Shown: positions 41,347 to 50,631 of the stretch, piece after piece
Position numbering within the stretch: position 1 is the stretch's first letter
How the letters are laid out: each line of letters opens with the position of its first letter
Assembly: GCA_964563585.1 (NCBI GenBank)
Contig: CAZLXG010000001.1
Location: forward strand, 1 to 64,000
DNA length: 64,000 nucleotides
Direction of reading: 5' to 3'
Source: CAZLXG01 sp964563585
Lineage (GTDB): Bacteria; Bacteroidota; Bacteroidia; Flavobacteriales; Flavobacteriaceae
The notes under the pieces: generated by a model
The model's database searches: none
Told to the model about the DNA's origin: nothing
The model's input: the letters and a program-made list of their open reading frames with translations, nothing else
Program-made: the position numbers and the translations under genes

Positions 41347-43136
41347 TGAATATTCACAAAATAAACTCCGCTCAAAGCACCTTCAACACTAATAGTTTTT
41401 ATTGATGAAGTGTTTGAGATATCATGTTGAGAAATTAGTCGTCCACTTATATCATAAATTTCTACTTTCTGTAAATTAACAAAAGATAGGTTCTTAATAT
41501 AGAATTTACTTTTTGCAGGATTAGGATATAAACTTATAGCATTATTAAGTTCTTCTTCACCTAACCCCAAATTACAAACACCAGCATAATCTATCATTAA
41601 TTCTTTTCCACAAACTGGTGCACTTGTACTTCTAGCATGCACACTTGATGCTCCAGCAATATTATTTGCTGTTAACACTCGTTGATACTCACTATTTGAC
41701 AATGCATAATGCATTACATCATTACCATTATCCATTTGAGGAGTTTTATCAATAATATGACCTAATTGATTTCCGTGACCTAATTCATGAAGTGTTACGC
41801 TTTCAAAATCATATTGTGTTAAAGCTGGTAATCCAGTTCCAAAATACCAATTAGTACCATCATCAAAAACAATATCTAATTCTGAAACATACCAATTAAC
41901 TGGTGATGATCCACAACTAGAATACCACGAATAACATGTTCCTAAAACACCTGCTCCTAATTCAGATCCATTATCAAACCTTATAACATTTGTTCCATCT
42001 GTAGAAGCACCTACAACGTCAACAGAAGTTCCTGATCCTGCCATAAGCCAATTTACATCAACTGTACAACGCCAAATTTCAAAAGCTCTTTCAAAGGAAG
42101 CTTTTGCTCCTGGATGCTCAGTATCATTAAAAAAATCGGTTTGCATTCTCCATGTATAACCATTATTTAAAAAGTCTCCAATGTGTTGTACTTGGTATGC
42201 TAATTCTCCATCACCGTAATCTCCTTCAACATTACTTTCTGCATAAGTTATTGTTAAATCTGTTAAAGACGCAATAAATGAACCATCATTATGTGACACT
42301 CTAAAATCTCCTGTCCCAGCACTTGATGGAATTTCAACAGTAATTTGTGTATCAGACCAACTTAATATTTGAGTGTCTAATGCATTTATATAAATTGGAA
42401 GCCCAAATTGAGTTTCACCTCCAGAATTAGCATCTCTAAACCCCACTATCCCTTGTGTGGTACCAAACCCTGTTCCATCAATTGTAAGAACCGTTTTAGT
42501 TCCTGCGGAAGCTACAGAAGGGCTAAAGCTAGTAACAACAGGTGCAAGTAATCCTTTAGCTTGATTTGAAGCATTACCAATAACTTGGGTGTTAAATTTT
42601 GCTACTTCTATATATTTAGAATTTGTATACTTCATAATTTCATTATAAAATGACGATGTAATTCCTTTTTTAGCACTAAAAGGATTTCTAACTACATTGT
42701 AATACAAATCATATTTATAAAAACCCTGTGTTGTACTATATGATATGTATTTTTTAATCGATGTTTTATTACTTTCACTAATAGTAATATCATTATCATA
42801 CAAAGTAAAAACACCTATATCTCCTTTTTGAAGTTTCAAACTATGTGAAGCCATTAAAGCTCTTAAACCAACTGCTCCACCAACAGTTATTACCTCAATA
42901 TTTTTATCAGCTTTCCCCTTAAATACTTTATAAACCTCAATGGTATTTGCTGTATAAATAATATCATGATTGGCATTCCAAAAAGATTGTTTGGAAATAA
43001 CTTTTCCCTCTACAACTAAACTTGAATTTTCAACTTGTTGTTTTAAAGGTATTTCCTTAAGAGAAAATTGAGCAAATATTTGCTCTGTTGCCGTTAGGCA
43101 AAATAGTATTGCTATGAATAAAGTAATCTTTTTCAT
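41347..43136 (-). CDS. Secreted matrixin-type zinc metalloprotease with T9SS sorting tail (3' end missing)
   Basis: An exported protease, 596 residues visible and perhaps 15-20 missing into the gap. In order: a signal peptide (to about 22), an N-terminal beta domain (25-185), an IPT/TIG Ig-like domain (about 196-295; VTSFSPSVASAGTKTVLTI), and a metzincin catalytic domain with HELGHGNQLGH (the HExxHxxGxxH zinc site) and the Met-turn VMHY. The C-terminal type A sorting domain is recognisable in LYPNPAKSKFYIKNL, VEIYDISGRLIS and SGVYFVNI. It should be secreted by the type IX system and attached to or released from the cell surface. Confidence 0.92.
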
Positions 43137-43232
43137 TTAATTAATTTTTTTGAAAGAGTATCAAATATAACAATTATAAACAAAATATATATTTAGATTC
43201 CTTACTTTTATCAAACTTTATATCCTCATAAC

Positions 43233-44525
43233 ATGAAATACTCCTCAATTAATAACACCCTCTTTATTGAAAATCGTAAAAATTTTGTAACTAAAATGAC
43301 AGCAAATAGTTTAGCTGTTTTTAATTCTAACGATATTTACCCAATAAGTGCAGATAGCACATTGCCTTTTGCCCAGCATCGTGATATATTTTATCTAAGC
43401 GGCGTAGACCAAGAAGAAAGTATTTTAATTTTATTTCCAGATTGTCCAAATGAAAAACATCGTGAAATTTTATTTTTAAAAGAAACTAATGAGCATATAG
43501 CTATTTGGGAAGGCGAAAAACTAACCAAAGAAAAAGCTTTTAAAACCAGCGGAATAAAAACGGTGTATTGGTTGCAAGACATGGAAAAAATCATGTTTGA
43601 AATAATGACGCAATGCGAAACCATTTACATTAACACAAACGAACATTACAGAGCTTCTGTAGAAACTGAAACTAGAGAAGACCGTTTCACTAAGTGGTTA
43701 AAAGAAAAATATCCTGCACATACTGTTGCAAAAAGCAATCCTATTTTACAACGTTTACGTTCTGTAAAAAATTCTATTGAAATAGATTTAATTCAACAAG
43801 CTTGTAATATTACCGAAAAAGGATTCCGCAGAATTTTAAACTTTGTAAAACCTGAAGTTTGGGAATACAATATTGAAGCAGAATTTATGCACGAGTTTTT
43901 AAATAACCGCTCAAAAGGATTTGCATACACACCTATTGTTGCTTCGGGAAATAATGCTAATGTGTTACATTATATTGAAAACAATCAACAATGTAAAAGT
44001 GGTGATTTAATTCTATTGGATGTTGGTGCAGAATATGCCAATTATTCTAGCGATATGACAAGAACAATTCCTGTTTCTGGTCGTTTTTCAAATAGACAAA
44101 AAGCAGTTTATAATGCTGTTAATCGTGTGAAAAATGAAGCTACAAAATTACTAGTTCCTGGAACTATTTGGGCAAATTATCATGTAGAAGTTGGCAAAAT
44201 AATGACTTCAGAATTATTAGGTTTAGGTTTAATTGATAAAGCCGACATACAGAATGAAGACAAAAATTGGCCAGCATATAAAAAATATTTCATGCACGGA
44301 ACTTCTCATCATATGGGATTAGACACACATGATTATGGAATTTTAACCGAGCCTATGCAGGCTAATATGGTTTTTACTGTAGAACCTGGAATTTATATTC
44401 CTGAAGAAGGTTTTGGTATTCGATTAGAAGATGATGTAGTAATCCAAGAAAAAGAAGAACCTTTTAATTTAATGCGAAACATTCCTATTGAAGCTGATGA
44501 AATAGAAGACATTATGAATTCTTAA
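43233..44525 (+). CDS. pepP: Xaa-Pro aminopeptidase family protein (M24)
   Basis: Cytoplasmic metalloaminopeptidase of 430 residues that removes N-terminal residues before proline. An N-terminal creatinase-like domain (1-170) precedes the pita-bread domain. The dimetal ligands lie in LLDVGAEYANYSSDMTRT (two Asp), HGTSHHMGLDTHDYG (His) and FTVEPGIYIPEEGFGIRLED (two Glu). The start ATG at 43233 gives the normal length. It is a single gene convergent with lysC, with a shared terminator. Confidence 0.94.
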   Translation: MKYSSINNTLFIENRKNFVTKMTANSLAVFNSNDIYPISADSTLPFAQHRDIFYLSGVDQEESILILFPDCPNEKHREILFLKETNEHIAIWEGEKLTKEKAFKTSGIKTVYWLQDMEKIMFEIMTQCETIYINTNEHYRASVETETREDRFTKWLKEKYPAHTVAKSNPILQRLRSVKNSIEIDLIQQACNITEKGFRRILNFVKPEVWEYNIEAEFMHEFLNNRSKGFAYTPIVASGNNANVLHYIENNQQCKSGDLILLDVGAEYANYSSDMTRTIPVSGRFSNRQKAVYNAVNRVKNEATKLLVPGTIWANYHVEVGKIMTSELLGLGLIDKADIQNEDKNWPAYKKYFMHGTSHHMGLDTHDYGILTEPMQANMVFTVEPGIYIPEEGFGIRLEDDVVIQEKEEPFNLMRNIPIEADEIEDIMNS

Positions 44526-44531
44526 AAACGC

Positions 44532-44560
44532 AAAGGGGTTGTTTTTTTAACAACCCCTTT
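44532..44560. terminator. Bidirectional terminator between pepP and lysC
   Basis: A perfect AAAGGGGTTG / CAACCCCTTT stem with a nine-base loop rich in T. Confidence 0.85.
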
Positions 44561-44581
44561 ACTAACACACTAAATTCCAAT

Positions 44582-45904
44582 TTACAGTGTAACTAATTCA
44601 AATAAATAAGCGTTTAGTTTACCTAGTGTTTTAATTTTATCTTTTGAATGTATTAGTAACGATATATTGTTCTTACTTCCGCCGTAAGAAATCATTCTAA
44701 TTTTTACATCTTTTAAAATTTGAAACAGTTTAAATGTTTCTTGATGTGTAACAATTGAATGCCCAACCAAACAAACAATACTTTGGTTTTTGTCAACCTC
44801 GATTAAAGCAAACTCTTCTAATTCGGTTACTATGTCGTCTAAGTTTTTATCATCATCAATTGTTAGTGATATTGCAATTTCAGACGTTGTAATCATATCT
44901 ATTGATGTTTCATATACTTCAAAAATTTCAAATACTTTTTTAAGAAATCCATGAGCCTGTAGCATTCTTGCCGACTTTATTTTTATAGCTATAATATTAT
45001 CTTTTGCTGCTATAGCCTTAATTCCGTTTTCTGTATGATTATTATTTATCAAGGTTCCGAAAGCCTCAGGATTCAAAGTGTTTTTTAATCGTACAGGAAT
45101 ATTATCTGCTCTAACTGGAGTAACTGTTTGTGGGTGCAATATTTTAGCTCCAAAATACGCTAATTCAGCAGCCTCATCGTAAGATAAATTTGAAATTGGT
45201 TTTGTGTTTTCAACAAATCTTGGGTCATTATTATGCATGCCATCAATATCTGTCCATATTTCAACTTCTTCAGCTTTAATTACTGCACCAATAATAGTTG
45301 CTGTAAAATCGCTTCCACCACGTTGTAAATTTGAAATTTCACCTTTTTCATTTAAACAAATAAACCCTTGTGTAATATAAATTTCTGCATTCTCAACATC
45401 TTGAAAAACAGTTTCAAAATTTTGTTTTATATAAAATAAATCAGGTTCTTTCACACTATCAATTCGCATAAAATTTAATGCTGGCAAAAGAGAAGAACTT
45501 ATACCTTCTTGTTTTAAATAGCAGTTAAATATAAATGTAGAAAGCAATTCACCTTGTGCAAGAATTTCATTTTCTAATACTATAGAAAACTCTTTATAAG
45601 TAGAATCTACTAAGAGGCTAAAAACAGTTAAAATATAGTTTTTTACTTCTTCATTTAAAGATTGATTAGTAATTAATCCATCTATTGTATTATAATATGT
45701 TTCGTGTAATTTGTTAATTTTGTCTATAGCTTTATTAGGTTGTTTATTCGCTATACTTGAAGCAATTGCAACCAGTTCGTTTGTAGTTCCAGACATAGCG
45801 GACAGTACCACAATTTTCTTCTTTCCGTCGTTAATTATATTCTTAACATTGCAAATATTTTCTATAGAACCAACCGATGTGCCTCCAAACTTTAATACTT
45901 TCAT
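44582..45904 (-). CDS. lysC: Aspartate kinase, monofunctional
   Basis: Phosphorylates aspartate, the first step to lysine, threonine and methionine. Starting at the ATG at 45904 the protein is 440 residues and begins MKVLKFGGTSVGS, the invariant kinase N-terminus; an ATG 33 bases upstream is probably not used. Further motifs are QRGGSDFTATIIGA, EIWTDIDGMHNNDPR and AELAYFGAKILHP. Two ACT domains occupy about 300-440 for feedback control. It is not fused to homoserine dehydrogenase. It is divergent from an ACT-like protein gene 98 bases away. Confidence 0.95.
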   Translation of the reverse strand: MKVLKFGGTSVGSIENICNVKNIINDGKKKIVVLSAMSGTTNELVAIASSIANKQPNKAIDKINKLHETYYNTIDGLITNQSLNEEVKNYILTVFSLLVDSTYKEFSIVLENEILAQGELLSTFIFNCYLKQEGISSSLLPALNFMRIDSVKEPDLFYIKQNFETVFQDVENAEIYITQGFICLNEKGEISNLQRGGSDFTATIIGAVIKAEEVEIWTDIDGMHNNDPRFVENTKPISNLSYDEAAELAYFGAKILHPQTVTPVRADNIPVRLKNTLNPEAFGTLINNNHTENGIKAIAAKDNIIAIKIKSARMLQAHGFLKKVFEIFEVYETSIDMITTSEIAISLTIDDDKNLDDIVTELEEFALIEVDKNQSIVCLVGHSIVTHQETFKLFQILKDVKIRMISYGGSKNNISLLIHSKDKIKTLGKLNAYLFELVTL

Positions 45905-46001
45905 TCTCATTAATTTAATAACGAAATTATAACTCATTCTTTCAATAAAAATATTTATTGAAAATAATGTTTACATTTACACAAATTGTTAAATAATTAA
46001 C

Positions 46002-46658
46002 ATGAAAACTGTATCGAATTGTGTTGAAGATATTTTAATAACACAACCTTATTTAGAGGAAGCATTATCTAGAAAAATAATAAACTTTAGCGCTTTAGCA
46101 ATTGAGCTGACAAAACCTATTGGCGAAATGCTAAAAAAAGAGGTGAAACCTGGGGCGATAATGATGGCTTTAAGACGCTATAATCCACCTACAACATTAT
46201 CTAATTCAATAAAAATGAGAAGGGTGATTAATAATTTAGGAGATATAACTGTACGCTCAAATTTAACTGATTTTACAATTAAAAATTCCAGTACATTAAT
46301 ACATAATCACGCAAAAATATTAGAGAAAATTAATGATGAATCTAAATTATTTTACACATTTACAAGAGGTATTCACGAAAGTAATATTATTATTTCAAGC
46401 AGTTTAAAAGATTTTGTTGTTAATCATATAAAGAAAGAAACTTGCTTAGAAATTCAAGATAATTTATCTGCCATTAGTATAAATTTACCTCCTGATAATT
46501 CGAAAATTGCAGGTTTATATTATCACTTTTTTAAACGATTAGCATGGGAAGGTGTGGTTCTTTACGAAGTAATTTCAACAACTAATGAGTTTACCATTTT
46601 AGTAGAAGATGAATATGTTGACAAAGCATTTGCTGCCATAAAAAGAGTGAAAGCTTAA
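46002..46658 (+). CDS. Unknown protein with possible C-terminal ACT-like domain
   Basis: A 218-residue cytoplasmic protein I do not recognise by name. The N-terminal 75 residues are helical and resemble a winged-helix or coiled region (CVEDILITQPYLEEALSRKI, KPGAIMMALRRY). The C-terminal 100 residues fall into two beta-alpha-beta units (IIISSSLKDFVVNHIKK, LSAISINLPPDNSKIAGLYY, LYEVISTTNEFTILVEDEYV) with an ACT-domain feel. It is divergent from aspartate kinase, whose ACT domains bind amino acids, so a regulatory role in amino-acid metabolism is possible. It has no signal peptide. Confidence 0.65.
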   Translation: MKTVSNCVEDILITQPYLEEALSRKIINFSALAIELTKPIGEMLKKEVKPGAIMMALRRYNPPTTLSNSIKMRRVINNLGDITVRSNLTDFTIKNSSTLIHNHAKILEKINDESKLFYTFTRGIHESNIIISSSLKDFVVNHIKKETCLEIQDNLSAISINLPPDNSKIAGLYYHFFKRLAWEGVVLYEVISTTNEFTILVEDEYVDKAFAAIKRVKA

Positions 46659-47911
46659 TTAGAATTCTTTCTAATTAAAAATAAATTCACCAAAACAAAA
46701 GTTAATAAAGCTGGCAAAACCCACCCTAAACTATAATTCCCTAAAGGTATTACATCAATAATGTCTTGAATATTATCAGAAGGATCTATAAATTTAATAA
46801 CATCTGGAATACTAAAAATAAACGTAATAAAAACTACGGTTCTAAAAACTAAAGGTGCTGCAAATTTTTCTGGAAACACATTAAGTAATATTAATATAAT
46901 AGTTATAGGATAAATAAATAGCAGCACAGGAATCGCAATAACGATTATGGAATTGAAATTTAGCTGACCTATTATTACACCAAAAACACATGCAATTATT
47001 GCGGTTACTATATAAACTATTTTTGAATTGTATAATAACCCTTTAAAATAATCGGCAGTTCCAGCAATAATTCCAACAGCAGTTGTAAAACAAGCTAGAG
47101 CAATTAAAACACTAAAAATAGTATTTCCAATTTTACCTAAAGATGCTGCACTAATTCCTCTAAGCAAAGTGGCTCTTTGCATATCGTTACTTAAAGTTGA
47201 ATCAATTTTAATATCAGAACCATAAAACGCTCCAATTGAAATTAATCCCATATATATTATGAATAACCCAAACCCTGCAATAAAACCAGATTTCATTATC
47301 AATTGCTTCCGCGCTTCAAAATCTGTGTTATTTTTATAATTTAAAGACACAATAATTACTGCTCCAACTACTACAGCTCCAATAGCATCAAAGGTTTGAT
47401 AACCTTCTAGAATACCGCTCACAATTGGTGTTTCAAATTGAGATATATTTGTACTCATTTCGGTTGAAAAGAAACCAATTCCTATTACCAATAATAATAT
47501 AATTACAATTATAGGTGTCAAAAATTTTCCAATAAAATTTAAAATCTTCGAACGGTTCAATACAAATAATAATACTAAAGAAAAATAGATTGAACTTGTA
47601 AGTAACGGACTTGTACTAAAAACAGGATAAATAGCAATTTCATGTGTTGCGGAAGCCGTTCTTGGTGATGGAATTGCAACAGAAATTATATAAATTATAA
47701 TACAATATATAACGCTAAAAATAGGAGATACTTTTTTAGCAAAATCGTACATGGTTCCCTGTAACTTTGCATGTGCTAAAATCCCTAATATTGGAATTAC
47801 AACTGCGGTAATCATAAAACCAATTGTAACCAAAAACCAATCATCACCAGAATTATATCCTAAAAGCGGTGGAATTAATAAATTTCCAGCTCCAAAAAAA
47901 AGAGAAAACAA
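46655..47911 (-). CDS. brnQ: Branched-chain amino acid carrier BrnQ
   Basis: Cation-coupled inner-membrane importer of Leu, Ile and Val with about twelve hydrophobic helices. The signature FSLFFGAGNLLIPP lies at the extreme N-terminus of the 418-residue frame, which starts at a TTG (47911). Homologues have about 14 residues before this, and here the DNA upstream in frame reads NKTKEILITSFAL, preceded by ATA (47950-47948) where ATG would be expected. An in-frame stop lies just beyond. The true start is therefore probably the rare ATA or a mutated ATG. It overlaps the end of the preceding plus-strand gene by four bases. Confidence 0.88.
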   Translation of the reverse strand: MFSLFFGAGNLLIPPLLGYNSGDDWFLVTIGFMITAVVIPILGILAHAKLQGTMYDFAKKVSPIFSVIYCIIIYIISVAIPSPRTASATHEIAIYPVFSTSPLLTSSIYFSLVLLFVLNRSKILNFIGKFLTPIIVIILLLVIGIGFFSTEMSTNISQFETPIVSGILEGYQTFDAIGAVVVGAVIIVSLNYKNNTDFEARKQLIMKSGFIAGFGLFIIYMGLISIGAFYGSDIKIDSTLSNDMQRATLLRGISAASLGKIGNTIFSVLIALACFTTAVGIIAGTADYFKGLLYNSKIVYIVTAIIACVFGVIIGQLNFNSIIVIAIPVLLFIYPITIILILLNVFPEKFAAPLVFRTVVFITFIFSIPDVIKFIDPSDNIQDIIDVIPLGNYSLGWVLPALLTFVLVNLFLIRKNSN

Positions 47912-47987
47912 CGCAAAACTTGTAATTAGAATTTCTTTAGTTTTATTTATTAGATGATTTTATCTTTGTTCGAAGATAATTTAAAAA

Positions 47988-48764
47988 ATGATTTTAAAAT
48001 ACAAAGGCATCAATGTTTTTTATACCGATAATGGTAAAGGAAATGTTGTTGTATTACTTCATGGGTTTTTAGAAAATTCGAGTATGTGGAAGCCTTTTCT
48101 CCCTCAACTCTCAAAAAACAATAGAATTATTTGTATTGATTTATTAGGTCATGGAAAAACTGAGTGTTTAGGCTACATACACACTATGGAGCAAATGGCT
48201 GAAGTTGTTAATACTGTTCTTAAACATTTAAAAATTAAGCATTCAACATTTATTGGTCATTCTATGGGTGGTTATGTTGCTCTCGCTTTCGCGGAAAAAA
48301 ATCCACAATATTTAAAAGGGTTATGTTTAATGAATTCTACTGCAATTGCTGACAGCAACATAAAAAAACAAAACAGAGATCGAGGTATTATTGCTGTAAA
48401 ACAAAACCATAGGACATTTATACGAATTGCAATCAAAAATTTATTCAGACAAAAAAACAGAATTATTTTCTCTGAAGAAATTAAACAAACAATAGAAGAT
48501 GCATTACAAACACCTTTACAAGGTATTATTGCTGCACTTGAAGGCATGAAAATCAGGAAAAATAGACAAATATTACTTTATAATACTCATTATAAAAAAA
48601 TGATGATGATTAGTAAAAAAGACCCTGTACTAGATTACAATTCTTTAATTAATCAAGCTAAAAAAGCGGGAGTTAAAATAGTTGAATTTCCTGATGGACA
48701 CATGAGTCATATTGAAAATAAAAGTAATTTCTTATATGAATTAGTGTATTTCATCGAAAATTAA
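47988..48764 (+). CDS. Alpha/beta hydrolase
   Basis: Cytoplasmic esterase/lipase-like hydrolase of 258 residues. Visible are the oxyanion segment VVLLHGFLENSSMW (about 22-35), IDLLGHGKTE, the nucleophile elbow GHSMGGYVAL with catalytic Ser near 92, an acid in KKDPVLDYN, and the final FPDGHMSHIEN with catalytic His. The cap is short. The closest named relatives are MhpC/BioH-like hydrolases, but the substrate cannot be assigned. It is divergent from brnQ. Confidence 0.92.
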   Translation: MILKYKGINVFYTDNGKGNVVVLLHGFLENSSMWKPFLPQLSKNNRIICIDLLGHGKTECLGYIHTMEQMAEVVNTVLKHLKIKHSTFIGHSMGGYVALAFAEKNPQYLKGLCLMNSTAIADSNIKKQNRDRGIIAVKQNHRTFIRIAIKNLFRQKNRIIFSEEIKQTIEDALQTPLQGIIAALEGMKIRKNRQILLYNTHYKKMMMISKKDPVLDYNSLINQAKKAGVKIVEFPDGHMSHIENKSNFLYELVYFIEN

Positions 48765-48824
48765 CAACACTTTATCGTTAATTTGAATATTTTGTTTATG
48801 TTTATAGTTCCAAAATTATAGAAC

Positions 48825-49115
48825 ATGCAAAAAACCACCAACAACAAATCTACTTTTATTCCTAAAATATATTGCAATTTATTTGGTCATGATTATGAAG
48901 TAACAAAAAAGGTTACTTATCACGTTAAAGAATATACTTGCAGACATTGTAAAAAAGAGTTAACAACAAACAGTAACGGGAGTTTAATTGAACTTACACC
49001 TAAGTTTAGAGAAATAAATAGCATTTTAGAAAGAATACACAACAGCAGAAAGATGCGTTTAAAGGAAAAAGCTATCGCTTCATCGATTTATCGACAAGTT
49101 GTTAATAACTTTTAA
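48825..49115 (+). CDS. Small zinc-ribbon-like protein, tandem paralogue 1
   Basis: A 96-residue cytoplasmic protein. The core YCNLFGHDYEVTKKVTYHVK, then a CRHC pair and KKELTTNSNGSLIELTPKF, contains one Cys, one His and a CxxC that could bind zinc. A basic helical tail follows (EINSILERIHNSRKM). It is clearly a duplicate of the next gene, with about 70 percent identity over the core by eye. Its N-terminal 15 residues are extra. I know no characterised member. Confidence 0.75.
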   Translation: MQKTTNNKSTFIPKIYCNLFGHDYEVTKKVTYHVKEYTCRHCKKELTTNSNGSLIELTPKFREINSILERIHNSRKMRLKEKAIASSIYRQVVNNF

Positions 49116-49170
49116 ATTTCTTTCATACTTTTAAGTTCTCTCCTTGAGTAATTTAATTTATAGTTAAAAA

Positions 49171-49422
49171 GTGAAAAGCATCCAATGTAAAGTATTTGGT
49201 CATGATTATAAAGTAACACGAGATGTTACGTATCATGTAAAAGAATATGCATGTAAAAACTGCAAAAAAGAATTAACAACTAACAGTAGCGGAAATTTAA
49301 TAGAACTTACCCCAAAATTTAAGGAAATAAATGATGTTCTAGAAAGAATTCATCTTAAACGTATTAATAAAAAAGCTAAAATTAATACAATAGAAAAAAA
49401 TCTATTAGTTTTTAGTCACTAA
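49171..49422 (+). CDS. Small zinc-ribbon-like protein, tandem paralogue 2
   Basis: An 83-residue protein beginning at a GTG (MKSIQCKVFGHDYKVTR). The core VTYHVKEYACKNCKKELT and SSGNLIELTPKFKEINDVLE repeats that of the preceding gene. The same Cys/His/CxxC set is kept and the tail is basic. It starts 55 bases after its paralogue, so the two probably share a transcript. It ends overlapping the thiL gene on the other strand by 11 bases. Function is unknown. Confidence 0.75.
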   Translation: MKSIQCKVFGHDYKVTRDVTYHVKEYACKNCKKELTTNSSGNLIELTPKFKEINDVLERIHLKRINKKAKINTIEKNLLVFSH

Positions 49423-50452
49423 AATTTTTCCAGCCTTGTGCTTTAAGAGGTATTTTAGTATTAGCTCTTGTAACTAAATGCATCCCTGCTTCTACTTCTC
49501 TCATATGTCCTATTATTGAAAAATTCGGATTTGCTTTAATTTTTGAATAATCATCTTGTGAAATTGTAAACAAAAGTTCATAATCTTCACCTCCATTTAA
49601 AGCTACAGTTGTACTATCTATATTAAATTCTTCACAGGTTGAAATAATTTGAGGGTCTAACGGAATTTTATCTTCATATAAATCACAACCCACTTTACTT
49701 TGTTTGCATAAATGTAAAATTTCAGAAGAAAGTCCATCACTAACATCAATCATTGATGATGGTTTCACATCTAAATCCTTGAGTAGTTTTGCAATATCTT
49801 TTCGTGCTTCTGGTTTTAATTGACGTTCAATAATATATGAGTACATTTCCAAATCGGGTTGACTATTCGGGTTCACTTTATATACTGCTTTTTCACGTTC
49901 TAACACCTGCAAACCCATATAAGCACCACCTAAATCACCAGTAACAACAAGTAAATCGTTAGGTTTTGCTCCATTTCTATAAACCTCATTTTCAACTTCA
50001 CCAATAGCAGTAATAGAAATTAAAAGCCCTGTGGTAGACGATGTTGTATCACCACCAATAACATCTATATTATAAATATTAGCAGCAGTTTCAATTCCTG
50101 CATACAAATCTTCTAATGCTTCTAACGGAAACCTATTTGAAACTGCTATTGAAACCGTTATTTGTGTAGCTTTTGCATTCATTGCATACACATCAGATAA
50201 ATTTACAACAACCGCTTTATAACCTAAATGTTTTAATGGCATATAACTTAAATCAAAATGCACACCTTCAACAAGTAGATCCGTTGTTACAACAACCTTA
50301 TTTTTTTTAAATTCTAAAACAGCAGCATCGTCACCAATTCCCTTAATTGTAGATTTATGATTAATTTTAAAACTCTTTGTTAAATGTTCTATAAGAGCAA
50401 ACTCACCTAAATTACTTAGTGGTGTATGTTGTTTATTTTTATCTTCTATCAT
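49412..50452 (-). CDS. thiL: Thiamine-monophosphate kinase
   Basis: Phosphorylates thiamine monophosphate to thiamine pyrophosphate, the last step of the pathway. From the ATG at 50452 it has 346 residues, the family norm; a longer frame to 50521 adds an unlikely hydrophobic leader. The AIRS/PurM-like motifs are clear: GIGDDAAVL, TTDLLVEGVHFDL, VVNLSDVYAMNA, GGDTTSS, DVSDGLSSEILHL and LNGGEDYELLFT. It is a single gene. With the TPP riboswitch and the transporter operon it completes a salvage route to TPP if thiamine phosphates are available. Confidence 0.96.
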   Translation of the reverse strand: MIEDKNKQHTPLSNLGEFALIEHLTKSFKINHKSTIKGIGDDAAVLEFKKNKVVVTTDLLVEGVHFDLSYMPLKHLGYKAVVVNLSDVYAMNAKATQITVSIAVSNRFPLEALEDLYAGIETAANIYNIDVIGGDTTSSTTGLLISITAIGEVENEVYRNGAKPNDLLVVTGDLGGAYMGLQVLEREKAVYKVNPNSQPDLEMYSYIIERQLKPEARKDIAKLLKDLDVKPSSMIDVSDGLSSEILHLCKQSKVGCDLYEDKIPLDPQIISTCEEFNIDSTTVALNGGEDYELLFTISQDDYSKIKANPNFSIIGHMREVEAGMHLVTRANTKIPLKAQGWKNFSD

Positions 50453-50631
50453 AACTGCAAAAATAAGAAGCTTATTTTTATTAAACCGATGAATAACCAT
50501 CAATTTTAACATAAAAATCAATTAATATTTACTTCTTTTTACTTATTATTACTAAACAATATAAGTTTAAAAGAAAACGTTTTAATAAAAGCTGTAATTT
50601 TAAAAAGAATTCTTAAAAAATTAATTTAAGT

